NCBI RefSeq assembly: GCF_900105385.1
Contig: NZ_LT629772.1
Span: 5,642,001 to 5,706,000, forward strand
Direction of reading: 5' to 3'
DNA length: 64,000 nucleotides
Origin: Microlunatus soli
Lineage (GTDB): Bacteria > Actinomycetota > Actinomycetes > Propionibacteriales > Propionibacteriaceae
Shown here in pieces: positions 8,747 through 19,000 of this stretch (the stretch's first letter is position 1; every line of letters starts with the position of its first letter). A program made the translations under genes and the position numbers. The notes under the pieces were generated by a model. The model worked only from the letters and a program-made list of their open reading frames with translations, was not told the origin of the DNA and did not search any database.

Positions 8747-9877
8747 ATGAGCAGTGGGACGAGACCGCGCGTCGCGGTGGTGTTCGGCGGAACCAGCGAC
8801 GAACATCCGGTGTCCTGCCTGACCGCCCGTGGCGTGGTCGGCGCGATCGATTCCGAACGTTACGACGTGATCGGGGTCGGCATCACGCGCAGCGGCCGCT
8901 GGGTTGTCGTGCCGCCCGAGCAGATCGCCGCCCTGCAGGTCGAGGGCAAGAAGATGCCGGAACTGACCGAGGACGCCGCCGACGCCATGCTGCTGCCCGG
9001 TTCGGCCGGTGCCGGTGGTGAGCTGGTCGAGCGCACCGGCGGTGGTACCGGACTGGCGCAGCTCGGACCGGTCGATGTGGCGTTCTCCCTGCTGCACGGC
9101 CCGTTCGGCGAGGACGGCACCATCCAAGGTCTGTTCGAGATGATGGGCACCCGCTACGTCGGCGCCGGGGTGCTGGCCAGCGCGGTCGGGATGGACAAGC
9201 ACTACATGAAGATGATCTTCGAACGCTCCGGACTGCCGGTCGACCCGTACGTGGTGATCACCCCGGGCGACTGGCATCGCGATCGCGAGCAGTCCCTGAA
9301 GGCCGTGTCAGCGCTGAAATACCCGCTGTACGTCAAACCGACGCGCAACGGCTCCAGCATCGGGATCAGCAAGGTCGATGACGAGAGCCAGTTGCTGGAC
9401 GCGATCGATTTCGCCCACCGCTTCGATCCGAAGGTGATCATCGAGGAGGGCCTGGAGAACGCCCGCGAACTCGAGTGTGGGGTGCTGCAGTCACCCGGCG
9501 GTGAAGCTCCGCTGGTCAGTGCGGTGGCCGAGATCAGGATGCACAACGAGTCGGGCTTCTACGACTTCGACGCGAAGTACCTTCCCGAGGAACAGGTCGA
9601 TCTTGACGTGCCGGCCGATCTGGACGATGCGACGACCCGGGAGATGCAGGCCCTGGCAGCGAAGGCGTTCGACGCGATCGGCTGCGAAGGACTGTCCCGG
9701 GTGGACTTCTTCCTGACCGCCGACGGGCGGCTGGTGCTCAACGAGATCAACACCATGCCGGGTTTCACCGAGCACTCGATGTATCCCCGGGTCTGGGCCG
9801 CCAGCGGCATCGACTATCCGACGCTGGTCGACCGGCTGCTGCAGCTCGCCCTGCAGCGTCCCGTCGGCCTCCGCTGA
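8747..9877 (+). CDS. ddl: D-alanine--D-alanine ligase
   Basis: Ddl joins two D-alanines for peptidoglycan precursor synthesis. The 376-residue protein has the N-terminal VVFGGTSDEHPVSCLTA, the ATP-grasp core (YPLYVKPTRNGSSIGISKV) and the metal-binding end LNEINTMPGFTEHSMYP. A strong AAGGAGG ribosome site sits before the ATG. gpsA-ddl-thiL proximity matches mycobacterial gene order. Confidence 0.97.
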   Translation: MSSGTRPRVAVVFGGTSDEHPVSCLTARGVVGAIDSERYDVIGVGITRSGRWVVVPPEQIAALQVEGKKMPELTEDAADAMLLPGSAGAGGELVERTGGGTGLAQLGPVDVAFSLLHGPFGEDGTIQGLFEMMGTRYVGAGVLASAVGMDKHYMKMIFERSGLPVDPYVVITPGDWHRDREQSLKAVSALKYPLYVKPTRNGSSIGISKVDDESQLLDAIDFAHRFDPKVIIEEGLENARELECGVLQSPGGEAPLVSAVAEIRMHNESGFYDFDAKYLPEEQVDLDVPADLDDATTREMQALAAKAFDAIGCEGLSRVDFFLTADGRLVLNEINTMPGFTEHSMYPRVWAASGIDYPTLVDRLLQLALQRPVGLR

Positions 9878-9894
9878 CCCCGTACTCCACTCCC

Positions 9895-9958
9895 GCCGCA
9901 CCGTTTGCGTACCTTCGCACCGTGCACACGTGGTGCGAAGGTACGCAAACGGTGCGGC
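9895..9958. terminator. Long perfect inverted repeat between ddl and the DUF3515 gene
   Basis: Two 27-base arms (9895-9921 and 9932-9958) are perfectly complementary around a 10-base centre GTGCACACGT. The arm core reads GTTTGCGTACCTTCGCAC. The element lies between converging genes and can act as a bidirectional terminator, but the perfect pairing and the lower-GC core are unusual for a terminator here (see findings). Confidence 0.8.
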
Positions 9959-9974
9959 CGGGGCGTGGTGGTGG

Positions 9975-10466
9975 CTAGACGCACGTCCGGACGACGGGCA
10001 CCTGGGATTTGATCGGGGCGGCGAGATCGACCAGCGCGTTGGCCTGCGGGGTGTACTTGTTCGGCACGGTGACCTGGACCAACGCCGTACGCCCCAAGGT
10101 GGTGTAGCGGATGTCGGAGTCGCGTTCCTCGGCGTACCAGCCGACCCCGTTGACCTCCCAGCATTTGCTGGCGGCGTTCATTCCTGCCGGCTTCGTCACG
10201 CCGCAGGCCAGGGTGATCGCCGGATGTCCCCATGCTGCGGTGAAGTCCGAGGCCGGTTCGACCTCGCGGTGCCGCTGTTGATCAACGATCTGCGGCAACG
10301 CCGACACCAGCGAACGGCAGGTCTTCGCCGTCGCCGCGTTCGGTGTTGGAGCCGGGACCTCGGCCGCACAGCCGCCGACAGCGACCAGCAGCGCGGCGAC
10401 AACCGCACCGAAGATCATCCGCGGTCCTGGGACCTTGCGTCCGACGGTCGGACATGTTCTCACCAC
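9975..10466 (-). CDS. DUF3515 family lipoprotein
   Basis: This is a 163-residue protein with an N-terminal hydrophobic stretch and the lipobox-like VAVGGCAAE, so it is probably a membrane-anchored lipoprotein facing outward. The remainder (HPAITLACGV, YTTLGRTALVQVTVP) matches the actinobacterial DUF3515 family found between ddl and thiL, as in mycobacteria. Function unknown. It is convergent with ddl across the long hairpin. Confidence 0.85.
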   Translation of the reverse strand: MVRTCPTVGRKVPGPRMIFGAVVAALLVAVGGCAAEVPAPTPNAATAKTCRSLVSALPQIVDQQRHREVEPASDFTAAWGHPAITLACGVTKPAGMNAASKCWEVNGVGWYAEERDSDIRYTTLGRTALVQVTVPNKYTPQANALVDLAAPIKSQVPVVRTCV

Positions 10467-10509
10467 GCGGGCGAGGGTAACGCGCCGGCGAGAACCGCCT
10501 CGGCGGCGG

Positions 10510-10746
10510 TCAGATGTGCACCACCGGACAGGTCACCGTACGGGTGATGCCGTCGACCACCTGCACCTTGGCCACCACCAGTGAACCGAGCTCGTCGACA
10601 TTGGGTGCCTCGGCGCGGACGATCACGTCGTACGGGCCGGTGACGTCCTCGGCCAGCGTCACGCCACTGATCGTCCGGATCTCTGCAGCCACGTCCGCCG
10701 CCCGGCCGACGCCGGTCTGCACCAGGATGTATGCCTGAACGGTCAC
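10510..10746 (-). CDS. Stand-alone Lrp/AsnC ligand-binding (RAM) domain protein
   Basis: A protein of 78 residues that consists only of the effector-binding half of Lrp/AsnC regulators (QAYILVQTGVG...GPYDVIVRAEA) without the helix-turn-helix. Such proteins form ring oligomers that bind amino acids, and some modulate full-length partners. The start is a GTG at 10746 preceded by an excellent GAGGAGGG site. It is divergent from thiL. Confidence 0.9.
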   Translation of the reverse strand: MTVQAYILVQTGVGRAADVAAEIRTISGVTLAEDVTGPYDVIVRAEAPNVDELGSLVVAKVQVVDGITRTVTCPVVHI

Positions 10747-10856
10747 GGTGGATCACCCTCCTCGCTGACGCAGAGCCTGCGGGCTCAACGGTACGCTCGT
10801 CGCGCTGACCTCACGCTACCCGAGGCAGCCACATCAGATCGAGAGAACAGGCAGGC

Positions 10857-11816
10857 ATGAGTTTGTCCGACCGCACCCTGGCCGACGTCGGTGAGTTCCG
10901 GCTGATCGAGGAGATCACCGACGGGCTCACCCTGGGACCCGACGTGATGATCGGGCCAGGTGACGACGGCGCGGTGCTGGCCGTCGACTCGCCGCTGGTC
11001 TGCTCGGTCGACCTGTTGGTCGAGAATGTGCACTTCAAGACCGACTGGTCGCCGGCCGAGTCGGTCGGTCGCAAGGCGGTGGCGGTCAACGTCGCCGACA
11101 TCGAGGCGATGGGAGCAACGCCGACCGGGCTGGTGGTCGGCTTCGCCGCGCCCGGGGAGACGCCGGAGAGCTGGGCGTTGGATTTTGCCCGAGGGCTGCG
11201 CGCCGAATGCGAGACCGCCGGTGTCTCGTTGGTCGGTGGCGACGTGACCCGAGCCGCTCAGATCGCGATCTCGGTCACCGTGCTGGGCAGCTTGGACGGG
11301 CGTCCACCGGTCCGCCGGGACGGCGCCCGGGCCGGTGATCTGGTCGCCTTCCGCGGCAGGCTGGGCTGGGCCGGTGCGGGTTGGGCGGTGCTCGGTCGCG
11401 GCTTCCGGTCGCCGCGGGCTGCGGTGCAGGCCTATCAGGTGCCGGAACCGCCGTACGGACAGGGCAGGATCGCCGCCCTGGCCGGTGCGTCGGCGATGAT
11501 CGACGTGTCGGACGGGCTGTTGGCCGATCTGGGCCACATCGCCCGGCGATCCGGCGTCGCGATCGACCTGCACCGGGAATCGTTCCCGATCGCCGAACCG
11601 TTGCAGGCGGTCGCGGCCGCCACCGGCTCGGACCCGTTGGGTTTTGTGCTCACCGGCGGTGAGGACCACGCCCTGGTGGCGACCTTCGCCGCCGACAGCG
11701 TGCCGGCCGATTGGACCGTGGTCGGGACCGTCAGCGCCGTGGGCGAGGGCGGACCGACGATCACCGTGGACGGTTCGGCCTGGGAGGGCGAGCAGGGCTG
11801 GGACCACTACGCATGA
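10857..11816 (+). CDS. thiL: Thiamine-monophosphate kinase
   Basis: ThiL phosphorylates thiamine monophosphate to the active diphosphate. The 319-residue protein contains the metal-binding GPGDDGAVL (near residue 38), DLLVENVHFK and VNVADIEAMGATP motifs, and MIDVSDGLLADLGHIA in the second half. Its stop overlaps the ATG of cobQ (ATGA), so here the cobalamin genes are attached to the thiamine gene as one transcription unit. Confidence 0.97.
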   Translation: MSLSDRTLADVGEFRLIEEITDGLTLGPDVMIGPGDDGAVLAVDSPLVCSVDLLVENVHFKTDWSPAESVGRKAVAVNVADIEAMGATPTGLVVGFAAPGETPESWALDFARGLRAECETAGVSLVGGDVTRAAQIAISVTVLGSLDGRPPVRRDGARAGDLVAFRGRLGWAGAGWAVLGRGFRSPRAAVQAYQVPEPPYGQGRIAALAGASAMIDVSDGLLADLGHIARRSGVAIDLHRESFPIAEPLQAVAAATGSDPLGFVLTGGEDHALVATFAADSVPADWTVVGTVSAVGEGGPTITVDGSAWEGEQGWDHYA

Positions 11817-13276
11817 CCGGTAGCGCAGTACGCCGTCGCGGGCTGGTGGTCGCCGGCACGTCGTCGGACGCGGGCAAGTCGCTGGTCGTTGCCGGACTCT
11901 GCCGGGTGCTGGCCCGGCGCGGTATCGCGGTGGCGCCGTTCAAGTCCCAGAACATGTCGAACAACTCGATGGTCTGCGCCGACGGTTCGGAGATCGGTCG
12001 GGCGCAGTATCTGCAGGCCCAGGCGGCCGGGGTGCCCGCGGAGTCGGCGATGAACCCGGTGCTGCTGAAGCCCGGTTCGGACCGCCGCTCGCATGTGGTG
12101 TTGCGCGGCAAGCCGTACGGGACGCTGGAAGCCGGGCAGTATGCGACCGGCCGCCAGCAGTTGGCTACCGCGGCCTACCAGGCGTTCGAAGACCTCTCCG
12201 AACGCTACGAGACGATCATCTGCGAGGGCGCCGGATCGCCCGCCGAGATCAACCTGCGGGCCGGGGACTACGTCAATCTCGGTCTTGCGCGGCGGTTCGA
12301 GTTGCCGATGGTGATCGTCGGCGACATCGACCGCGGTGGGGTGCTCGCCTCGCTCTACGGGACGGTGATGTTGCTCGACGCCGACGATCGGGCCGTGATC
12401 AAGGCCTACCTGATCAACAAGTTCCGCGGAGATCAATCGGTGTTGGATCCCGGGCTGCAGATGATCACCGAACGGACCGGTGTGCCGTGCGCCGGAGTGT
12501 TGCCCTGGCTGCCCGACCTATGGCTGGATTCCGAAGACACCCTGGAGGTCGGATCGGTGCGCCGGTCGGCCGATCCGGACACGGCGCTGCGGGTTGCGGT
12601 GGTCCGGCTGCCGCGAATCTCCAACGCCACCGACGTCGACGCGCTGGCCGCCGAACCGGGGGTCGACGTGACCGTGACCACCGACCCGGGGGCGATCGCC
12701 GGTGCCGACCTCGTCGTCCTGCCCGGTTCCCGATCGACGGTCTCCGATCTTCGCTGGTTGCGTGAGCGAGGCATCGCGGCGACGTTGGCGGACCGGGCCC
12801 GACGGGAGGCGCCGGTGCTCGGGATCTGCGGCGGCTTCCAGATGATGGCCCGGTCGATCGACGACCCGATCGAATCCGGCGTCGGATCCGTCGAAGGACT
12901 CGGGCTGTTGCCGGTCACGGTCGATTTCGTCGCCGACAAGACCCTCGGCCGGCCGACCGGACAGTGGCACGGGCACCCCGTCCGGGCCTACGAGATCCAT
13001 CATGGCGTCGCCCGGATCGACGGTGCGGAAGGATTCCTGGACGGCTGTCGCTCCGGTCAGGTGTGGGGAACGATGTGGCACGGGACCTTGGAGAACGACG
13101 CCTTCCGCCGCGGCTGGCTGGCCGAGGTCGCCGCAGCAGCGGGCTCGCGGTGGCAACCGGACCCGGACGCCGCCGGTTTCGCCGATCGTCGGGAGACCAT
13201 GATCAACAGCCTGGCGGCTGCACTGGACGACCATGCCGACATCGATCTGATCCTCGACCTGGCAGGTGTTGCATGA
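11813..13276 (+). CDS. cobQ: Cobyric acid synthase (glutamine-dependent amidotransferase)
   Basis: CobQ amidates four peripheral carboxylates (b, d, e, g) of adenosyl-cobyrinate a,c-diamide. The 487-residue protein has an N-terminal BioD-like P-loop GTSSDAGKS, the FKSQNMSNNS motif, and a class I glutamine amidotransferase half with nucleophile Cys in GICGGFQMM. It overlaps thiL by four bases at its start and cobF by four bases at its end. This begins the cobalamin island. Confidence 0.96.
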   Translation: MTGSAVRRRGLVVAGTSSDAGKSLVVAGLCRVLARRGIAVAPFKSQNMSNNSMVCADGSEIGRAQYLQAQAAGVPAESAMNPVLLKPGSDRRSHVVLRGKPYGTLEAGQYATGRQQLATAAYQAFEDLSERYETIICEGAGSPAEINLRAGDYVNLGLARRFELPMVIVGDIDRGGVLASLYGTVMLLDADDRAVIKAYLINKFRGDQSVLDPGLQMITERTGVPCAGVLPWLPDLWLDSEDTLEVGSVRRSADPDTALRVAVVRLPRISNATDVDALAAEPGVDVTVTTDPGAIAGADLVVLPGSRSTVSDLRWLRERGIAATLADRARREAPVLGICGGFQMMARSIDDPIESGVGSVEGLGLLPVTVDFVADKTLGRPTGQWHGHPVRAYEIHHGVARIDGAEGFLDGCRSGQVWGTMWHGTLENDAFRRGWLAEVAAAAGSRWQPDPDAAGFADRRETMINSLAAALDDHADIDLILDLAGVA

Positions 13277-14088
13277 TCACCGCACTGGTGATCGGGATCG
13301 GGACGGGGAACCCCGATCACCTCACCGGTGAAGCGATCGGGGCGCTGAATCGCGCCGACCTGTTCCTGGTCGCCGACAAGGGACCCGCGAAGCAGGATCT
13401 GGCGCTGTTGCGCACCGAGATCTGTCGCCGGTTCATCGATGATGATCATTACGCGATCGTCGAGGTGCCCGACCCGGAGCGAGGACCCGATGCCGAACGG
13501 GGCAACTCGGAGTACCGCGCCGGGGTCGAGCGCTGGCATGCCGAACGAGCCCGGCGGTACGCAGCCGCGATCGCCGATTCCGTCGGTGATCACGGGACGG
13601 TCGGTTTCCTCGTGCTCGGCGACCCGGCGTTGTACGACAGCACGATCAAGATCGTCCGATCGATCGAAGCACACACCGATCTGGACGTCGAGCTGGAGGT
13701 CGTGCCCGGGATCAGCAGCCTGGCGCTGCTGGCGGCTCGGCACAAGATCACCCTGAACAGAGTGGGCTACCCGGTGCATGTCACCACCGGACGCCGGCTC
13801 GTCGAGGAATACCGTCCCGAGCTCGGAGACGTCGCGGTGATGCTGGACGGTTCGCTGCACTGCGCCGACCTGCTGGCCGATCATCCGGACCTGGTCATCT
13901 ATTGGGGAGCCCAGCTCGGACTCGAGGACGAGGTCCTGATCTCCGGACGGCTGACCGACGTCATCGACCGGATCAGGGCAGCCCGAACCGCCGCCCGGGA
14001 CCGGCGCGGCTGGGTGATGGACATCTACCTGCTCCGTCCGGGAGTCGCTGCGAAATCGGCTCGACCGGGTGCCGAGGTGACGCCATAG
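13273..14088 (+). CDS. cobF: Precorrin-6A synthase (deacetylating), C1-methyltransferase
   Basis: CobF methylates precorrin-5 at C1 with loss of acetate in the aerobic pathway. The 271-residue protein has the SAM-binding start VIGIGTGNPDHLT, the GFLVLGDPALYDSTIKIV loop and VVPGISSLALLAA typical of corrin methyltransferases. The ATG overlaps the cobQ stop (ATGA). The presence of CobF marks the oxygen-dependent route. Confidence 0.95.
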   Translation: MITALVIGIGTGNPDHLTGEAIGALNRADLFLVADKGPAKQDLALLRTEICRRFIDDDHYAIVEVPDPERGPDAERGNSEYRAGVERWHAERARRYAAAIADSVGDHGTVGFLVLGDPALYDSTIKIVRSIEAHTDLDVELEVVPGISSLALLAARHKITLNRVGYPVHVTTGRRLVEEYRPELGDVAVMLDGSLHCADLLADHPDLVIYWGAQLGLEDEVLISGRLTDVIDRIRAARTAARDRRGWVMDIYLLRPGVAAKSARPGAEVTP

Positions 14089-14235
14089 TCGGTGGATGGC
14101 CGACGAGTCGCTCACCGAGACCCACGCCGCCGAGATCCTCCGGGCCTGGCTCGGGGCCTGATGATCGGCGGGAAGGGGAATGATCAGCGAGGAGGCCGGG
14201 ACCTGCGCGCCAGGATGATCTGCCATGCTCGGCAC

Positions 14236-14925
14236 ATGTCCGGTGCGGTGTATCTGGGTGGTGGCGGCTCGGCGAGCGATGAGGCAGCGGTCTGGGACGA
14301 GATGCTGGACGGGGTCCGATCGCTGCTGTACTGGCCGGTCGCGCTGTCCGGGACGATGTTGACCGGTGCCGAGCAATGGTTGCGTGCCGGACTTGCCGGC
14401 AGGCCGACGATCACGGTCACCACCTGGATGGATCTGTCGGAACACGCCGGCGACCCACTGTCAGCTTTCGACCTGATCTTCGTCGGCGGTGGCAACACCT
14501 TCGATCTGCACCATCGACTCAGCACAGCGGGACTCGAGTCGTCGTTGCGCAGCTTCCTGGGCAACGGCGGCCGCTACTACGGCGGCAGCGCCGGCGCGGT
14601 CCTCGCCGGGAGAAGCATCGGGATCGCCGCCGGCATCGACGACGACCGGATCGGCGCCGCCGATCACTCCGCTCTGGGACTGATCGGCGCGGATCTGCTG
14701 CCGCACTATTCACCGGACTGGTTGGGTCACGCCCGGGACTGGAGCGTCCGGCATCCGGATCGGCTGCTGATCGGGATCCCCGAGGCCGGCGGGATCGGTT
14801 GCGTGATGGAAGATCCGACGGAGCGGGTCCGGGCGATCGGTCCGGATCCGGTGCGGCTGTTCCGCCGCGGCGAGATGATCGGGGAGGTCGCCGCCGGCGA
14901 GGACTTCGCGCTCACCGTGCAGTAG
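14236..14925 (+). CDS. Peptidase S51 family protein (dipeptidase E/cyanophycinase-like)
   Basis: A protein of 229 residues with the serine nucleophile elbow GGSAGAVLAG (Ser118) and the FVGGGNTFDLHHRL motif of the S51 clan, related to dipeptidase E and cyanophycinase. The substrate cannot be told; an Asp-X dipeptide or related isopeptide is the family norm. The ATG at 14236 is chosen because the conserved fold begins right after it. It follows cobF by about 150 bp on the same strand and may share its transcript. No link to cobalamin is known to me. Confidence 0.75.
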   Translation: MSGAVYLGGGGSASDEAAVWDEMLDGVRSLLYWPVALSGTMLTGAEQWLRAGLAGRPTITVTTWMDLSEHAGDPLSAFDLIFVGGGNTFDLHHRLSTAGLESSLRSFLGNGGRYYGGSAGAVLAGRSIGIAAGIDDDRIGAADHSALGLIGADLLPHYSPDWLGHARDWSVRHPDRLLIGIPEAGGIGCVMEDPTERVRAIGPDPVRLFRRGEMIGEVAAGEDFALTVQ

Positions 14926-14975
14926 CTGGGCTGATGGTTGCGTTTCCGGGTCCTGTCGTCGACGTTGGGGGATTG

Positions 14976-15968
14976 CTACGACAGCTGAGCGGGAGCTGAT
15001 CCGTCGTACCACCGGAGCACGCGGAGGGCCCGCAGGGTGTTCCAACGGCTGGGCCGGCCGTCGCCGTCCTCGAGGGCGAAGTGGACCTTGCCGGGATGGG
15101 TGTTCTCCAACAGCCAGGTCCCGTCGGGCTGTTGTTTGCCGCGCAGCAGCGAGATGGCCTCGTCCAGCCGTTGATCGCGGCGATCGGCGACCCGGAAGTA
15201 GTCCAGGGCGCGCAGCACGTCGTAGTACCAGTGGGTCGGGAAGCTGAAGGCTCCGAAATCGTCATCGATGATGGCGCCGGTGCTCTTGCGCCGCAGCAGG
15301 CGACGATCCAGCAGGTAGTCCTCTCCGCGCCGCAACGATTCGGCGACGTCCGGTCGGTCGCTGCCCGGTCGTTGCTGACGCCGCTGATAGGTGCGCAGGC
15401 CCTCGAGCACGTTGATCGTGCTGTGGAAGGAACCTCGCACCGATCCGCGTTCGGACTCGCAGTTCCAGCCGCCGTCGGCCAGTTGGCCGCTGAGCAGCAG
15501 CTCGGCGATGCCGTCGACGTCAAAACCGAAGTACGCACCCTGGCCGACGGTGCGGCCGTTGATGCATTCCTCGACCTCACCATCGAAATAGCGCTGGCCG
15601 TCATGCTCCCAGCGGGCGTTGTCGCGGACCCGCTCGACCGCGGCTCGGACCGTCGGATCGTCCGGATCGATGCCGAACTCCTGCAGCAGCGCCAGGCTGA
15701 ACAGGGTGGCGATCCAGGGTTGACCGTCGCCGAGATCGCTGGCGTGCTCACCGGCGGGGAAGCAGGCGCCGCCGGCCCAGGTGCCGTCGGCATCCTGCAG
15801 CGCCAGCATTCGGGCGCCCCAGCCCTGTTCTGTGACACGGGATCGTTCGGCCGCGACGGCGGCTTCGTCCGCTGTGGTGAGATCCCGCATCGTCTGCCAG
15901 CGGACTGCCGGGTCACCGGCCAACAGCCACTCGATGACGCCCTTCGGACCAGCTACCTCGCCGTTCAT
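14976..15968 (-). CDS. Squalene/prenyltransferase-repeat (alpha/alpha toroid) protein
   Basis: The 330-residue protein contains at least three repeats of the terpene-cyclase toroid type, with QW-like cores QDADGTWAGG, QLADGGWNCE and QQPDGTWLLE. It is about half the size of a squalene-hopene cyclase, and no DxDDTA acid motif is seen (an IIDDDFGAF segment lies near residue 225), so catalysis is uncertain. The start at 15968 is picked over the ATG at 15989 because GATGGAGG precedes it. It lies 62 bp after cobN on the same strand, so it is probably read from the riboswitch-controlled transcript. Confidence 0.75.
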   Translation of the reverse strand: MNGEVAGPKGVIEWLLAGDPAVRWQTMRDLTTADEAAVAAERSRVTEQGWGARMLALQDADGTWAGGACFPAGEHASDLGDGQPWIATLFSLALLQEFGIDPDDPTVRAAVERVRDNARWEHDGQRYFDGEVEECINGRTVGQGAYFGFDVDGIAELLLSGQLADGGWNCESERGSVRGSFHSTINVLEGLRTYQRRQQRPGSDRPDVAESLRRGEDYLLDRRLLRRKSTGAIIDDDFGAFSFPTHWYYDVLRALDYFRVADRRDQRLDEAISLLRGKQQPDGTWLLENTHPGKVHFALEDGDGRPSRWNTLRALRVLRWYDGSAPAQLS

Positions 15969-16030
15969 GTCGCCTCCATCGCCGTTCATCTCACACGACT
16001 GCGACCGTAGCGACAGCCTCGGACGAAACG

Positions 16031-19000
16031 TCAGCGATCTTCCAGTTCGCCCTCGGTGTCCAGGTAGAGCCGGCGGAGTTGATCCATCAGTTGCGGGTCC
16101 GGTTCGGCCCACAGACCACGGTCGGCGGCTTCGGTGAGCTTTTCGATCATGCCCTGCATCGCCCACGGGTTGGCGTGGGCCAGGAAATCCTGAGTCTCCT
16201 TGTCCAGCAGGTAATTCTCGGCGAGCTGGGCGTACATCCAGTCGCCGACGACCCCGGTGGTCGCGTCGAATCCGAACAGGTAGTCCACCGTTGCCGCCAG
16301 CTCGAATGCGCCCTTGTAGCCGTGCCGGCGCATCGCCGCGATCCAGCGTGGGTTGACCACCCGGGACCGGAACACCCGGGACGTCTCCTCGGCCAACGAC
16401 CGGGTACGGACCGCGTCCGGGCTGGTGGAGTCCCCGACATAGGCCTTCGGTGCCTCGCCGGTCAGCGCCCGGACGGTGGCGATCATGCCGCCGTGATACT
16501 GGAAGTAGTCGTCGGAGTCGGCGATGTCGTGCTCGCGGCTGTCGATGTTCTTGGCCGCCACACTGATCCGGCGATAGTTGTCACGCATGTCCTCGCCGGC
16601 CGGCACACCGTCAAGATCACGGCCGTAGGCGTAGCCGCCCCAGGTGGTGTACACCTCGGCCAGATCCTCATCGGTGCGCCAGTTGCCCGATTCCATCAGC
16701 GGCAGCAGACCCGCACCGTACGAACCCGGCTTGGATCCGAAGATCCTGGTCGAGGCCCGACGTCGATCGCCATGCCGTTGCTGATCGGCCAGGGCGTGCC
16801 GGCGGGGGAAGTTCTGATCATCGGGTTCGTCCAGATCGATCACCAGGCCGACGGCGTCGTCGATCAGGCTCACGACGTGCGGGAAGGCGTCCCGGAAGAA
16901 GCCGGAGATCCGGACCGTGACGTCGATCCGCGGCCTGCCGAGCTCTTCCAGTGGCACGGCCTCCAGCCCGGTGACGCGCCGGGAGGCCTCGTCCCAGACC
17001 GGCCGGACACCGAGCAGCGCCAGCACCTCGCCGATGTCGTCGCCGGAGGTCCGCATCGCCGAGGTGCCCCACATCGACAGCCCGACCGACGGTGGATATT
17101 CGCCCGTCTCCTGGCGGTAGCGATCCAGCAACGAGTCGGCCATCGACCGTCCGGTGCGATAGGCCAAGGCGGACGGGACCGCCTTCGGGTCGACGGAGTA
17201 GAAGTTGCGGCCGGTCGGCAGCACGTTGACCAGCCCGCGCAGCGGTGACCCGGACGGCCCGGCCGGGATGTAGCCGCCGTCCAACGCATGCAGCACCATC
17301 GCCAGTTCGTCGGTGGTCCGCTCCAACCGCGGCACGATCTCGGTGCAGGCGAAGATCAACGCCTGTTCGACAGCAGCCGACGGGGACCCGAGTTGATCAT
17401 GAACGATGTCTGGGACCCGATCGGCCGACCAGCCCGCCGCATCCAACGCGGCGACCAGCGAGCGGGCCTGCTCCTCGACGACGTCCACCTCGTGGGTCGG
17501 CGCGTCGTCGGCCAGCCCCAGTGCGCTGCGTAGTCCGGCCGCCGCGGTCCGGCCACCGAAGAGCTGCGGCGAGCGCAGGATCGCCAGCACCAGATTGATC
17601 TTCTCCGCACCGGTCGGTGGCTGTCCGAGGACGTGCAGACCGTCCCGGATCTGCACGTCCTTGATCTCACACAGCCAGCCGTCCACGTGCAGCACGAACT
17701 CGTCGAACTCCGCATCGTCCGGACGCTCCTCCAGACCGAGATCACGATGCAGCTGGGCGGTGGTGATCAACTCCCAGATCTGGCCGCGCAACGCAGGCGC
17801 CTTCGCCGGATCCATCGCCGTTGCTCCTGCGTACTCGTCCAACAGCTGTTCCAGCCGGGCGATGTCGCCGTAGCTCTCGGCCCGCGCCATCGGTGGGACG
17901 AGGTGATCGATCACCGTGGCATGGGCACGTCGTTTGGCCTGCGTCCCTTCACCGGGATCGTTGACCAGGAAGGGATAGATCAACGGCACCGAGCCCAGTG
18001 CCGCGTCCGTCCCGCAGGCCGCCGACATCCCGGCCGTCTTGCCCGGAAGCCATTCCAGGTTGCCGTGCTTGCCGACATGCACGATCGCGTGCGCGCCGAA
18101 CTCCTTCTCCAGCCACCGATAGGTAGCCAGGTAGTGGTGGCTGGGCGGCAGATCGGGATCGTGGTAGATCGCGATCGGATTTTCGCCGAAGCCACGGGGC
18201 GGCTGGACCAGGATCACGATATTGCCCGAACGGATCGCCGCGGCCACCAATTCGCCGTCGTCCTCGGAGGAGGATCGGTCGACGAACAGCTCACCGGGCG
18301 CCGCACCCCAGGTGTCGGTGACCCGTTCGACCAGTTCGACCGGAAGCTCGTCCAGCCAGTGGCGGTAGGTCGCCGCCGGGATCCGGATCGGCTGCCCGGA
18401 CAGTTGCTCGGCGGTCAGCCACTCCGGATCCTGGCCGCCGGCGTCGATCAACGCGTGGATCAGCGCATTGCCTGCGGTGGTATCCGGCTCCTCGTCTTCC
18501 ACGGCGGGCAGCGGATCCAGGCCGGGGATGCTGTGGCTGTCGCCCAAGTCGTAGCCGGCCTCGCGCATCAGCCGGAGCAGCCTGATGGTCGAGACCGGGG
18601 TGTCCAGCCCGACGGCGTTGCCGATCCGGGAATGCTTGGTGGGGTAGGCCGACAACACGATCGCGATCTTGCGTTCGGCCGGCGGCGTCGACGACAACCG
18701 GGCGTGTCCGACCGCGATCTCGGCGACCCGGCGGCAGCGTTCGCGATCGGCGACGTAGTGCGGCAGCCCCTCGGCATCGGTCTCCTTGAAGGAGAACGGG
18801 ACGGTGATGATCCGGCCGTCGAATTCCGGTACGGCGATCTGGGTCGCCACGTCCAGCGGGGTCAGTCCGTCGTCGGAGGTCGCCCAGGTCGCCCGGTCGG
18901 TGGTCAGGCAGAGACCTTGCAGGATAGGGACGTCCAGCCCGGCCAGGGCGGCGACATCCCAGCCCTCGTCCTGTTCTCCGGCCGACGCGGTTGCCGGTCG

